NCBI RefSeq assembly: GCF_030908215.1
Contig: NZ_JAVFJK010000008.1
Span: 1 to 64,000 of the forward strand
Origin: Sinomonas sp. ASV486
GTDB taxonomy: Bacteria; Actinomycetota; Actinomycetes; Actinomycetales; Micrococcaceae
DNA: 64,000 nucleotides
Direction of reading: 5' to 3'
Of this stretch, positions 41,034 to 52,112 are shown one piece after another. The translations under genes and the position numbers were made by a program. Each line of letters starts with the position of its first letter. The stretch's first letter is position 1. The notes below the pieces were generated by a model, which searched no databases, was not told the DNA's origin, and saw nothing but the letters and a program-made list of their open reading frames with translations.

Positions 41034-42752
41034 CTATCCCGCGGAGGAGAGCCCCTCGACGCCCTTGCCCACGTCGATCCACGTGGTGCGCGCAAGCAGG
41101 AAAACCCCGGCCGAGGTCTGCGCGGTGATCTCCTGATCGCCGTTGCCCGCCGAGACCGACTGGATTCCCGCCAGTGCCGGAAGCTGGCGCGGGTCTCCGC
41201 CCTTGAGGGACACCAGTTCCGGCGTGACCGGGTCGTTCGCGGAAACACCCGAAACGAGCACCGTGACTTCGTCGACCCAGACCGCCCGGCGGGGGTTCAT
41301 CTCGGTGGTCGAGAGCGTGATCGGCGTCGTGAGCTCACGCGGCGTCCCGTCCGCGGCCCGGACGACGCCGGCCAGCTGGAGCACCGTGGATCCTCCCTGC
41401 GTCGAGAGGACGAGCGCGCGCGCACCATCCCGCGAAATCCTCAGATCCTCGACGGTGCGCCCGGCAAGCCAGCCCGGTGCCATCGTCACCTTCGGAACCT
41501 CGGCGCCCTCGGCCACGCCCGCCGGCTTGTAGGCCACAACCTCGGTGGCGCCGTTTGCCCCGGGGCCGGCCGTCCAGATCCAGTCGAACGGGCTGATCGA
41601 GGGCGGGCTCAGTCGCGTCCTCGAGTCGAGGAGGCGCGGGGCTTGATCCGGCATGACGGAGTAGAGCGCCGGCCCGTCGCCGATGAACGCATAGAGATGC
41701 TGCGTCACGGCGGCCGCCGGCTGGTGCGGGCCGAACTGGGACACGCTGCGCAGCCCGTCGATCCGCGTGGCCTGCCGATTGACGTACTGCACGAGCTCGC
41801 CGCCGGCCACCCCGATCTGCCACGAGGGGACCTTGGGGTCCACGATCGGGTCGGGAGCGGCCCTTCCGCCGCTCGGATCATCGATGGCCACATCGCTCTG
41901 GTTCGAGCGGAGGGTGACGCCCACCACCGAGCTGATGCCTGTGAAGGTCCGCAGGAGCTGGTTCCGCATCCGCTGCCGGTCGGTGAACGACGCGTCGCGA
42001 AGCTCGGACGTGAAGTCGACCTGCGCGGTGTTGTCCACGATGGGCACCGACTCCCGTTCGAGATGGATGCCCTGCGGGAAGGCCGTCGTGACGGCCGAGC
42101 GCAGGTACGGAGCCGGCCCTGCGATGAGGGCGCTCACGAGGGACTTCGCGACACCGGAGTTGTCGATGAACCAGCGCACATCCGGCACGAGGATCGTGAA
42201 TGAGGGGTCGTAGAAGTACAGCGGGAACGACTTGTAGAGCTGCTTGAAGGTTTCCTCAGGAATGGCCGTGCCATCCGGGAGCTTCGAGACGCGCCACTGG
42301 CCATCCACCTGGGACAGCGTGACGTCGATGTGCTCCTTGGTCCCCGCAGGGAAGGGGGTCGCGATCCCCTCGCCGTCGACGGAGTAGGCGAGATCGAACT
42401 CGTAGCTGTAGCCGTTCTCCTGCCCATTGGCGACCACGGTGGCGCTCCCCCGGTACACGAGCGTCCGGTTGCTGGGCTTCCACGAGACGGACTGCGCCGG
42501 TGCGAGGAACTGCCTCGCGACCGTGAAGTCGTTCTGGTAGCCGCTGCCGGCATTGAAGAACCCCTCGATCGTGGCCTGGGGAGTCGAGCCGTCACGCGGG
42601 CCCGGCGGGATGTACTGGGGCGCGTTTCCGAGGGTCACGGCGCCGTCGCGGCTCTTGCCCACCGGACCCGTCGTGGGGATCTGGGCGCACCCGGCGAGGG
42701 CGGCGAGGGCGAGGAGGAGCGCGACCAGCGCTGCGGGGATGACGCGCCGCAT
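41034..42752 (-). CDS. lpqB: LpqB lipoprotein, MtrAB-associated
   Basis: From the ATG at 42752 the protein has 572 residues. The signal peptide VIPAALVALLLALAAL ends in lipobox AGC (Cys 21). A GerMN domain (about 170-310) is followed by a beta-propeller-like C-terminal half with LVLSTQGGSTVLQLAG and VWVDEVTVLVSG. In mycobacteria LpqB interacts with the extracellular part of MtrB and modulates MtrA phosphorylation and cell-wall homeostasis. The start overlaps the mtrB stop by one base (TGATG), so the two are translationally coupled. Confidence 0.93.
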   Translation of the reverse strand: MRRVIPAALVALLLALAALAGCAQIPTTGPVGKSRDGAVTLGNAPQYIPPGPRDGSTPQATIEGFFNAGSGYQNDFTVARQFLAPAQSVSWKPSNRTLVYRGSATVVANGQENGYSYEFDLAYSVDGEGIATPFPAGTKEHIDVTLSQVDGQWRVSKLPDGTAIPEETFKQLYKSFPLYFYDPSFTILVPDVRWFIDNSGVAKSLVSALIAGPAPYLRSAVTTAFPQGIHLERESVPIVDNTAQVDFTSELRDASFTDRQRMRNQLLRTFTGISSVVGVTLRSNQSDVAIDDPSGGRAAPDPIVDPKVPSWQIGVAGGELVQYVNRQATRIDGLRSVSQFGPHQPAAAVTQHLYAFIGDGPALYSVMPDQAPRLLDSRTRLSPPSISPFDWIWTAGPGANGATEVVAYKPAGVAEGAEVPKVTMAPGWLAGRTVEDLRISRDGARALVLSTQGGSTVLQLAGVVRAADGTPRELTTPITLSTTEMNPRRAVWVDEVTVLVSGVSANDPVTPELVSLKGGDPRQLPALAGIQSVSAGNGDQEITAQTSAGVFLLARTTWIDVGKGVEGLSSAG

Positions 42753-44746
42753 CACGGCCTCTCGTCCGTCCGGCCGCCCGTCGCGGCGGGGCCCTCGCCG
42801 CGCGCGAGGTGAGGGTCGGCGGTAGGCGTCCCCGCGGCGTCGTGCGCGGCACCCGCCAGCCGCTGGGCGTGCGAAACCTGCGGCATTCCCAGCAGGACCC
42901 CGCGCGTCGCCTGCTCCTCGACGAGCACGACGTCGCCCCCGGCCGGCTCGAGCGCGACGGGCGATTCGGCGATCGTCCCCCCGCTCCGCAGCGGCAGGGT
43001 CAGGCGGAAGCACGAGCCCTCGCCGCGCTCGCCCCAGGCCTGCAGCCAGCCGTTGTGCAGTTTGACGTCCTCGATCGCGATCGAGAGGCCAAGGCCGGAC
43101 CCGCCGGTGGTGCGTGCGCGGGCCGGGTCGGCGCGCCAGAAGCGGTCGAACACGCGGGACGCCTCGGTCGGGGACATCCCGATCCCATGATCGCGCACGG
43201 ACACCCCGACGGCGTCGGCGTTGGCCGCGACGAAGACCTCCACGGGGCGGCCCTCGCCGTGCTCGAGGGCATTGAGGAGGAGGTTCCGAAGCACCCGCTC
43301 GATCCGGCGGTCGTCCATGTCCACGATGATGCTCGGCGCGCGTGAGAAGAGCCGGACCTCGGACCCGGAGTCGGCCGCGATCGGCGCAGCCGTCTCGATG
43401 ACCGCGCGGATCACGGGGAGGATGTCCTGGGCCTCGGCGTCGAGGACGGCGGCGCCCGCGTCGAAGCGGGAGATCTCGAGCAGATCGTTCAGGAGGGCCT
43501 GGAAGCGCTCCACCTGGTTGTACAGTAGCTCGGCCGAGCGCTTCGTGACGGGGTTGAACTCGTCCCGGGCATCATGGAGGACCTCCGCCGCCATGCGCAC
43601 GGTGGTCAGCGGGGTGCGGAGCTCGTGGCTCACGTCGGAGACGAACCGCTGCTGCATGCGGGAGAGGTTAGCGAGCGCCGTGATCTGCTCCTGCAGGTTG
43701 GCCGCCATGTGGTTGAACGACGCACCGAGCCGCGCCACCTCGTCCTCCCCCGCGACGGCCATGCGCTCCTCGAGCTGTCCTGCCGCGAGCTTCTCCGACA
43801 CCGCGGCGGCGTGGCTCACGGGCGAGACAACGCTGCGCGTGACGATCCACGTGATGGCGCCGATGAGCAGCAGGAGGAAGATGCCGCCGAACCAGAGCAC
43901 GTTCTGCATGTCGTCGAGAGTCGACTGGGCGGTCTCTATGTCGTAGATGAGGTACAGCTCGTAGACCGTGCCGCCGAAGCTGACCTTGTTGCCGACGGCG
44001 ACCGCGGGGTGGATGCGGTTGTCCACCGTGAGCGGGATGGACTGCCAGTATTGCTCCTGCTGCGAATGCTGGACCGCGTCCCGGAGGGACTGCGGGATGT
44101 CGTTCTCGGTGCGCAGGTAGGACGCCCGCGAGTCGACCCAGCGGTTTCGTGGCTGGTCCTGGTTGGGCACGGCGAGGAAGACGTACTGGCGCGGTGTGCC
44201 GGATTCCCGGGCCTCGAGCTGGTTGAGCGTGTCGTTGACGAGCTTGAGGACGCCCTGCTGGTCGGTGACCTGCGCGCCGTCGAACGTCTCCTGGACCTGC
44301 TGGACCGACTGCCGGGTCTGCACCTCGGCCTGGGCGAGCCGCTCCTGGAAGAGGTTGTTGGCTATCTGGTTGGAGAGGTATGCCCCGACCGCGAGGAATG
44401 AGACGAACGTGAGCACGAGCGTGATGAGCACGGTGCGGAACTGGAGCGAGCGCCGCCACCGGCGGGCGAACCCGGTCCGCAGTCCGGCGACCATCGGCCA
44501 GACGCCCCTGAGCCCGCGCCATGCCGTGCGCACGGCCCTGTAGAGGAGGATGCGCGCACGCTTCGCGGCGATCCGCGCATGTTCCCTGGCCTTCTCCCAT
44601 CGCGGATCACGCACGACGGCGCTCCAGGCCGCCGCGACGCTGCCCGCCGGGGGCTCGTGGCCGGCTTCAGTCCCCTCAGGCACGGCAGAGGCGCCCCCCT
44701 CCGGGGGCGTCCCGGCGGGAGTGCGATGGTCCTGCTCCGTGTCCAT
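42752..44746 (-). CDS. mtrB: Sensor histidine kinase MtrB
   Basis: The protein has 664 residues. An N-terminal cytoplasmic extension of about 100 residues precedes the first membrane segment (about 104-124). An extracytoplasmic sensor and a second segment (about 280-300) follow. Then come a HAMP domain, the dimerisation helix with phospho-His in VSDVSHELRTPLTTV (about 377), and an ATPase domain with LLLNALEHGEG and GGSGLGLSI. The extension makes it longer than mycobacterial MtrB (about 567). The kinase phosphorylates MtrA and couples wall synthesis to division. The gap to mtrA is 42 bases, with lpqB downstream. Confidence 0.95.
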   Translation of the reverse strand: MDTEQDHRTPAGTPPEGGASAVPEGTEAGHEPPAGSVAAAWSAVVRDPRWEKAREHARIAAKRARILLYRAVRTAWRGLRGVWPMVAGLRTGFARRWRRSLQFRTVLITLVLTFVSFLAVGAYLSNQIANNLFQERLAQAEVQTRQSVQQVQETFDGAQVTDQQGVLKLVNDTLNQLEARESGTPRQYVFLAVPNQDQPRNRWVDSRASYLRTENDIPQSLRDAVQHSQQEQYWQSIPLTVDNRIHPAVAVGNKVSFGGTVYELYLIYDIETAQSTLDDMQNVLWFGGIFLLLLIGAITWIVTRSVVSPVSHAAAVSEKLAAGQLEERMAVAGEDEVARLGASFNHMAANLQEQITALANLSRMQQRFVSDVSHELRTPLTTVRMAAEVLHDARDEFNPVTKRSAELLYNQVERFQALLNDLLEISRFDAGAAVLDAEAQDILPVIRAVIETAAPIAADSGSEVRLFSRAPSIIVDMDDRRIERVLRNLLLNALEHGEGRPVEVFVAANADAVGVSVRDHGIGMSPTEASRVFDRFWRADPARARTTGGSGLGLSIAIEDVKLHNGWLQAWGERGEGSCFRLTLPLRSGGTIAESPVALEPAGGDVVLVEEQATRGVLLGMPQVSHAQRLAGAAHDAAGTPTADPHLARGEGPAATGGRTDERP

Positions 44747-44788
44747 GCCTCTGGGGTCCGTGGATGGGCTGCCTGGCGCCGCGCGCGG

Positions 44789-45463
44789 CTAGGCGCCGGC
44801 CTTGTACCCGACGCCGCGCACGGTCAGGACGATCTCGGGTGCCTCGGGATCGCGCTCGATCTTGGAGCGCAGGCGCTGCACATGGACATTCACGAGGCGC
44901 GTGTCCGCGGCGTGCCGGTAGCCCCACACCTGCTCGAGGAGGAGCTCGCGCGTGAACACCTGCCACGGCTTGCGGGCGAGGGCCACGAGCAGGTCGAACT
45001 CGAGGGGCGTGAGGGAAACGTGCTCGTCCGAGCGCTTGACCGTGTGGCCGGCAACGTCGATGGTGACCTCCCCGACCCGCAGGGTCTCGGGCGCCTTGGT
45101 CTCGCCCGGGCGCAGGCGCGCCCGGACCCGCGCGACGAGCTCGGCCGGCTTGAAGGGCTTCGGCACGTAGTCGTCGGCACCCGACTCGAGCCCGCGGACC
45201 ACGTCGGAAGTGTCCGACTTGGCGGTGAGCATGACGATCGGGACGTCGGACTCCGAACGGATCTGCCGGCACACTTCGATCCCGTCGAGTCCGGGGAGCA
45301 TGAGGTCCAGCAGGACCAGATCCGGCTTCTGCGCACGGAACACGTCGGGCGCCTGGGCGCCGTCCGCGCAAAAGACCGGGTCGAAACCGTCGTTACGCAG
45401 GACGATGCCGATCATCTCGGCCAGTGCCTCATCGTCGTCGACGACCAGAATGCGTGCCTTCAT
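44789..45463 (-). CDS. mtrA: Response regulator MtrA
   Basis: The protein has 224 residues from the ATG at 45463; a GTG three codons earlier is too close to the GGGGGAG ribosome site. It is an OmpR-family regulator. The receiver domain has the acidic pair VVDDDEAL and the phospho-accepting Asp in VLLDLMLPGLDG, with MLTAKSDTSD and PKPFKPAELVAR completing the active site. The winged-helix domain has LTPLEFDLLVALAR and VWGYRHAADTRLVNVHVQRLR. MtrA controls cell-wall hydrolase, osmotic and division genes. It is the first gene of mtrA-mtrB-lpqB and is divergent from the CtaG-like gene. Confidence 0.97.
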   Translation of the reverse strand: MKARILVVDDDEALAEMIGIVLRNDGFDPVFCADGAQAPDVFRAQKPDLVLLDLMLPGLDGIEVCRQIRSESDVPIVMLTAKSDTSDVVRGLESGADDYVPKPFKPAELVARVRARLRPGETKAPETLRVGEVTIDVAGHTVKRSDEHVSLTPLEFDLLVALARKPWQVFTRELLLEQVWGYRHAADTRLVNVHVQRLRSKIERDPEAPEIVLTVRGVGYKAGA

Positions 45464-45612
45464 ACCTTCCACTCTCCCCCAAGTACCGGTCTACCGCGTG
45501 CATCCGACGTCTACTGCGCGCCGGGCGTGCGTCTGATCCATTCTAGTCGTCGGGTGGACGGCCCCGGGGCAGCATCCAGCCGCGTCCCAGCCTCCCGGGC
45601 TATCATCCGGGC

Positions 45613-46500
45613 GTGCCGCCCCTCTCCACCGTCTTCGCCTCTGCCACCATCGATCCCGCCGCGCTCGCGCTCGGTCTGGCCGCCGCGGTGCTGTACGGGG
45701 TCGGGCTCGTGCGGGCCCGCCGGGCAGGGGTCCGCTGGCCCCTGTGGCGGGTGCTGTGCTTCTACGTCCTCGGCCTCGTGCCGTACCTCGTGCTCGCGTG
45801 CGGCTTCGCCGGGGCCCACGGCTCGTCGCTGCGGTGGGCGTTCACACTCAAGGTCTCGCTCATGTTCTTCGTAATTCCGCTCCTCGTGGGACTGGGCCGG
45901 CCGCTCGGGCTCGCGCAGGCCGCGCTGGCGGACTCCGGCCGGGCGCGCCTGAACCGGATCATGGCCAGCCGGCCGGTGAAGATCCTCGGGAACTCGTACG
46001 TGGCACCGATCGTCGGGCTGATCCTGTTCGGAACCTTCCTCACGCCGCTCTTCCAGGCCTACCGCGCCGATCCGTTCGCGAGCGGGGCGCTGAGCATCAT
46101 GGCGCCGATCATCGGGCTCATCCTCGCCCTCCCGCTCACCGAGGCCGACTCGTTCGAGCGATCGAGCGCCTTCATCGTGCTCGAGTTCGTCTACGTGTTC
46201 ATCGAGCTCCTCGCGGATGCGATTCCGGGCATCTTCCTCCGGCTCAGCCCCACGGTGCTCGATGGCGCCACCTCCTGGGCGGCAGGCGTTCCGTCGTGGT
46301 TCCCCTCGCCGCTGCGCGACCAGCAGCTGGCCGGCGACCTCCTCTGGTTCATCGCCGAAGCGGTGGACATCCCGGTGATCATCCTCATGTTCGTGCGGTT
46401 CTCCCACAGCGACCGGCGCGAGGCACGCTCGTTCGACGAGCTCAGCGACGAGGAGATGGATGCGCTCGCAGAGGAGCATCTGCGGCGGCGTCAGGGCTGA
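45613..46500 (+). CDS. Cytochrome c oxidase assembly protein, CtaG-like
   Basis: The protein has 295 residues and starts at GTG. About seven hydrophobic segments cover residues 10-270, ending in an acidic tail (DELSDEEMDALAEEHL). Motifs such as FTLKVSLMFFVIPLLVGLGRPL, LSPLADQ-like PSPLRDQQLAGDLLWF and VRFSHSDRREA match the caa3-type CtaG family. The typical His of the HMxQH motif is replaced (TLKVSLMFF), so copper handling is uncertain. It stands alone, divergent from mtrA and convergent with the MetE-like gene. Confidence 0.75.
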   Translation: MPPLSTVFASATIDPAALALGLAAAVLYGVGLVRARRAGVRWPLWRVLCFYVLGLVPYLVLACGFAGAHGSSLRWAFTLKVSLMFFVIPLLVGLGRPLGLAQAALADSGRARLNRIMASRPVKILGNSYVAPIVGLILFGTFLTPLFQAYRADPFASGALSIMAPIIGLILALPLTEADSFERSSAFIVLEFVYVFIELLADAIPGIFLRLSPTVLDGATSWAAGVPSWFPSPLRDQQLAGDLLWFIAEAVDIPVIILMFVRFSHSDRREARSFDELSDEEMDALAEEHLRRRQG

Positions 46501-46533
46501 GCTCCCCGACGCGTCCGACCGGGGCTCCGGGTC

Positions 46534-47550
46534 TCAGCCGAGAGCTATCTGGTTGACTGCGTCCGCAAGCTTGACGGTCCGCGTGAGCCGCGCCGTCGCC
46601 TCAGCGGGTGTGAACGCAGCGAGGCTGCCCTCGGGCGTGAGCCGGACGGCGTCGAGCGCGTCGAAGGGCAGGCCGAGCTGCCGCCACGGCCGAACCACGC
46701 GCTCGGCGAGGTCCCGCGTGGCGGGAGGCGCACCGCCGTCGTGCGGAAGCGCGCCCAGCCACAGCCGCGAACCCGCCTCGATCGCCTCGGCGAGTTCCTC
46801 CCACTGAGGCACGGTCAGGTCCGCGAGGGGCAGCGAGACACCATCCGCGCCGGCGGCGAGAACACCGCCGATCGGTGCCTCCCAGCCCGGCAGATTCACG
46901 ACGACGGCCTCTGCGTCCGCGCCGTGGAGCGCCGCGACGACGCCTTCCCACGCGGCACGGGCCTCCTCGGCTGGTACCGACCGGAGCGTGCGGTAGCCGC
47001 TCGCCGTGGGCAGGAGTCCCGCGAGCACGCGTGCGGCGTCCGGCTCGTCGAGCTGGACCGTGAGGCGCATCCCCGGGACCGCTCGGGCCACGCGGTCGAG
47101 GAACGGCACGACGCCGGCCGCGAGGGACTGCGCAAGGTCTCGCCGCGCGCCGTGGTCGGCGAGGATCCGCTCGCCCGAGGGCAGATAGGTGCCCGCCATG
47201 AGGCTCAGCGGCCCGAGGATGCGCACGTGGAGTTCCTCCGCGCTGCGTTCCTCGGCGCCCACGAGATCGGCCAGGACATTGAGGTCGGTCGAGAGCGCCG
47301 ACTCCGCGCGCCGGGCGTCCCTGCCAGGGTGCGGAACGAGGCGCCAGCCGTGCGGCTGGACGTCCGCGTGCAGGTCCGTCAGAAGCGATGCCGTGCGGCC
47401 GACCGGGTCGGACCCCACGCCGCGGGCGGGAAGCTCCGCGAGGAACGGAAGATGCGGGGTGCCGAGTTCGCCGCGGATTGCCCTGGCCGCCTCGATCGGA
47501 TCGGTGCCCGGCCAGTCCCCGAGTGCGGTCGCGGTGACCTGGCCCGTCAC
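46534..47550 (-). CDS. MetE/UROD-like TIM-barrel protein lacking cysteine
   Basis: The protein has 338 residues and starts at GTG overlapping the chorismate mutase stop (GTGA). It resembles the C-terminal catalytic barrel of cobalamin-independent methionine synthase: HLPFLAELPARGVGSDPVGR at the N-terminus, ILGPLSLMAGTYL, LTVQLDEPD and WLGALP. Proteins like this are usually annotated methionine synthase in actinobacteria. However, the whole chain contains no cysteine, so the two Cys ligands of the catalytic zinc are absent and methionine synthesis is very unlikely. The real substrate is unknown. Confidence 0.75.
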   Translation of the reverse strand: MTGQVTATALGDWPGTDPIEAARAIRGELGTPHLPFLAELPARGVGSDPVGRTASLLTDLHADVQPHGWRLVPHPGRDARRAESALSTDLNVLADLVGAEERSAEELHVRILGPLSLMAGTYLPSGERILADHGARRDLAQSLAAGVVPFLDRVARAVPGMRLTVQLDEPDAARVLAGLLPTASGYRTLRSVPAEEARAAWEGVVAALHGADAEAVVVNLPGWEAPIGGVLAAGADGVSLPLADLTVPQWEELAEAIEAGSRLWLGALPHDGGAPPATRDLAERVVRPWRQLGLPFDALDAVRLTPEGSLAAFTPAEATARLTRTVKLADAVNQIALG

Positions 47551-47996
47551 GCGCGCGGATCCGGCTGGCGCTCGCTCGGCTCCAGGGGCTGGCCCTCGTT
47601 CACGCCCTGGCCGTGGTCCTCGGCGATCGCCTGATGGTGGCGGATAACCTCGCTGATGATGAAGTTGAGGAACTTCTCCGCGAAGGCCGGGTCCAGCTGG
47701 GCCTCTTCGGCCAGACGGCGCAGGCGGGCGATCTGGGCGGCCTCGCGATCCGGATCTGCAGGCGGGAGCTGGTGCTTCGCCTTGAGGAAGCCCACGCGCT
47801 GGGTCACCTTGAACCGTTCCGCCAAGAGATACACGAGCGTCGCATCGAAGTTGTCGATGCTCGAGCGGATCGAGAGCAGCTCCGCCATCACGGCAGGGTC
47901 CACGTGGCCCGTGAGCGAGCTCGCGGTCGGATCGTAGGACGCGGAGGAAGGATGCTCGGTCGTCTCGGCTTCGGTGTCGTGGCGCTGCTCGGTCAT
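47547..47996 (-). CDS. Chorismate mutase, AroQ class
   Basis: The protein has 149 residues. After a 35-residue polar leader comes the three-helix AroQ fold: LLSIRSSIDNFDATLVYLLAERF, VTQRVGFLKAKHQLPPADPDRE and FLNFIISEVIRHHQAIAE. The Arg in SIRSS, the Arg in AERF, the Lys in FLKAK, the Asp/Arg/Glu of DPDRE and the Gln of HHQ correspond to active-site positions of the E. coli enzyme. It rearranges chorismate to prephenate for Phe/Tyr synthesis in the cytoplasm; no signal peptide is seen. It is coupled to the downstream MetE-like gene by a four-base overlap. The repeat array at 48043-48234 lies just upstream. Confidence 0.9.
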   Translation of the reverse strand: MTEQRHDTEAETTEHPSSASYDPTASSLTGHVDPAVMAELLSIRSSIDNFDATLVYLLAERFKVTQRVGFLKAKHQLPPADPDREAAQIARLRRLAEEAQLDPAFAEKFLNFIISEVIRHHQAIAEDHGQGVNEGQPLEPSERQPDPRA

Positions 47997-48042
47997 GGTG
48001 ATCAGTCTATGGGCCGGGGATCACGGAGCCCGACCGGGGCCC

Positions 48043-48225
48043 GACGCGTGACCTCACAGCGCAGGAACGTGACCCCGCAACGCCTTGGGCGATGCGGGGT
48101 CATGTCCCAGCGATGCGGGGTCATGTCCCAACGATGCGGGGTCATGTCCCAGCGTTGCGGGGTCATGTCCCAGCGATGCGGGGTCATGTCCCAGCGATGC
48201 GGGGTCATGTCCCAGCGTTGCGGGG

Positions 48226-48234
<9 letters not shown>
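48043..48234. repeat. 21-bp-period array, GGGGTCA-TG-TCCC core, six copies plus degenerate ends
   Basis: Cores GGGGTCATGTCCC start at 48096, 48117, 48138, 48159, 48180 and 48201, exactly 21 bases apart. They are separated by 8-base linkers of the type AGCG(A/T)TGC. A seventh copy at 48222 is GGGGTCAGAGACC. On the left, inverted copies GGAACGTGACCCC (48064-48076) and a weaker one at 48043-48055 are also 21 bases apart. The array fills the gap between the oppDF-like gene and chorismate mutase, and its last TCA is the stop codon of the former. Confidence 0.95.
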
Positions 48235-49931
<1,697 letters not shown>

Positions 49932-49935
<4 letters not shown>

Positions 49936-50945
49936 GCTGCGTCTCCTTCCGGGCTGGCCGGTGCTGTCGCGGCACCCTTGGGCGCGCTCTTCTTGCCACG
50001 GGTGCGGATCCGCGCGTCGGCGAGGTCATTCATGCTCTCGCCAACCAAGGTCAAGCCCAGCACCGTGAGGACGATCGCGAGGCCCGGGAAGACTCCGGTC
50101 CACCAGATGCCCGCGGTCGCGTCACTCTGTGCCTTGTTGAGGTCGAAGCCCCACTCGGCGGCGCTCGTGGGTTCGATGCCGAAGCCGAGGAAGCCGAGAC
50201 CGGCGAGCGTCAGGATCGCCTCCGAGGCGTTGAGCGTGAAGATGAGCGGGATGCTGCGGGTGGCATTGCGGAAGATGTGGCGCCCCATGACGCGCCACGT
50301 CGATGCGCCGATGACCTTCGCTGACTCGACGAACGGCTCGGCCTTGAGGCGGATCGCCTCGGCGCGCACCACGCGGAAGTACTGCGGGATGAAGACCACC
50401 GTGATGGAGATGGCCGCCGCCAGGATTCCTCCCCACAGGTTCGACTGGCCGTGGCTGATGACGATCGACATGACGATCGCCACGAGCAGAGACGGGAACG
50501 CGTAGACGGCATCCGCGATGACCACGAGGATCCGGTCGAGCCAGCCTCCGAGGTAACCGGAGACGAGTCCGAGGGCCACGCCGATGAAGATCGACAGGAT
50601 CACGGCCACGAAGATCACAAGGATCGCGGTCTGGGCTCCCCAGACGACCCGGGAGAACACGTCGAAGCCGCCGACGGTCGTACCCCAGAGGTGCTTCGCC
50701 CCCGGGGGATCCTGGGTCGGGAAATTCCCGTCAGCGTCCCCGATCTGCGAGAAGCCGAAGGGGGCAATCAGGGGGGCGAAGATCGCGAGAAGGACGAAGA
50801 TCCCGGTCAGGACGAGGCCCGCCACGAGCATGGCACGCTGGACGCCGACGCTCGTGCGGACTTGCGCAACGATCGGGAGCCGGGTCCAGAGCGGATCCCT
50901 GCGCTCGATCTGTGGAAGCGGCTGGGCGCTGGACGGAGTGGACAT
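49932..50945 (-). CDS. Peptide ABC transporter permease, DppC-like
   Basis: The protein has 337 residues from the ATG at 50945. It has an N-terminal cytoplasmic stretch, a first membrane segment at about 38-62 and five more up to about 300. The EAA loop FRVVRAEAIRLKAEPFVESAKVIGAS identifies an OppC/DppC-type inner-membrane subunit, and the N-terminal OppC extension is present. The start shares one base with the stop of the dppB-like gene (TGATG). The C-terminal 25 residues are Lys/Ala/Pro-rich. Confidence 0.93.
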
Positions 50946-52033
50946 CAGTACCTCACCCTCGGATCGATCAGCGCGGCGACGACGTCCACAATGAAGTTCG
51001 TCAGGGCGACAATGACGGCCAAGAGCACCACGATCCCCTGCACCGCCACGAAGTCGCGCGCACTGAGGTACTGCGCCAGCTGGAAGCCGAGGCCCTTCCA
51101 CTCGAAGGTGGTCTCCGTGAGCACGGCACCGCCCAGAAGGAGGGCAATCTGCAGGCCCATGACCGTGATGATGGGGATGAGTGCCGGCTTGTACGCATGC
51201 TTCGTCACGAGCCGGAACTCGCTCACGCCGCGCGAGCGCCCCGCCTCGATGTAGTCCTTGCCGAGCGTGCCGATGAGGTTGGTCCGCACGAGCCTCAGGA
51301 AGACGCCGGCGGTGAGGAGGCCGAGGGCGAGCGCGGGGAGGATCGCATGCGACTCGACATCCCAGAAAGCGGCCATGTCACCGCTGCGGAGTGCGTCGAG
51401 CCAGTAGATGCCCGTCGGTGCGGACAGCTGCGTGAGGGCAAGCTCAGTCGCCGTCGTTGCGCGCCCGGCCACGGGGGTCCACTCGAGCCATACCGCGAAG
51501 ATGAGCTTGAGCAGAAGGCCGGCGAAGAATACCGGCGTGGCGTAGGAGAGGATCGCGAACACCCGCAGACCGGCGTCGGCCCCCTTGTCCCGGCGGTGGG
51601 CCGCGATCATCCCGAGGGGGATCCCGATGACGAGCGCGACCACGATGGCATTGACGGCAAGTTCGAGCGTCGCGGTGCCGAAGGTCGCGAGCATCTCGGT
51701 CACAGCCCGGTTGTCCGAGATGGTCCGGCCGAAATTGCCGGTGAAGATCTGGCCGAGGTATTCGACGTACTGGATGAGGATCGGCCGGTCGTAACCGGCC
51801 TGATGGATCCGCTCCTGGAGCTGGTCGGCCGGGAGGCGACCACCCAGGGCGGCCGTGATCGGGTCACCGGTGATCCTCATGAGGAAGAAGACCATCGTCA
51901 CGAGGATGAGGATCGTAGGGATGATGAGCAGGAATCGGATGATCAGGTAGGTCAGGAGCCCGCCGCCGTTGGATTTCGCGGCGGGCGCGGGAACGCCCGC
52001 AGCTTCGGGGGGCGCCTCTGTCAGTGCAGTCAT
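50945..52033 (-). CDS. Peptide ABC transporter permease, DppB-like
   Basis: The protein has 362 residues from the ATG at 52033, chosen for the GAAGGAAC ribosome site. It has six hydrophobic segments beginning at about residue 26, a large extracytoplasmic loop with AALGGRLPADQLQERIHQAGYDRPI after the first, and the EAA loop IEAGRSRGVSEFRLVTKHAYK. Those features are typical of DppB/OppB. It follows the binding-protein gene after 79 bases and is coupled to the DppC-like gene. Confidence 0.93.
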   Translation of the reverse strand: MTALTEAPPEAAGVPAPAAKSNGGGLLTYLIIRFLLIIPTILILVTMVFFLMRITGDPITAALGGRLPADQLQERIHQAGYDRPILIQYVEYLGQIFTGNFGRTISDNRAVTEMLATFGTATLELAVNAIVVALVIGIPLGMIAAHRRDKGADAGLRVFAILSYATPVFFAGLLLKLIFAVWLEWTPVAGRATTATELALTQLSAPTGIYWLDALRSGDMAAFWDVESHAILPALALGLLTAGVFLRLVRTNLIGTLGKDYIEAGRSRGVSEFRLVTKHAYKPALIPIITVMGLQIALLLGGAVLTETTFEWKGLGFQLAQYLSARDFVAVQGIVVLLAVIVALTNFIVDVVAALIDPRVRY

Positions 52034-52112
52034 GATGGTGTTCCTTCGCACCGCAGCGGCGGGATGCGATCCGCATCCCGCCGCTGTTCGGTCTAGCTGT
52101 TGTCCGTGTCGG

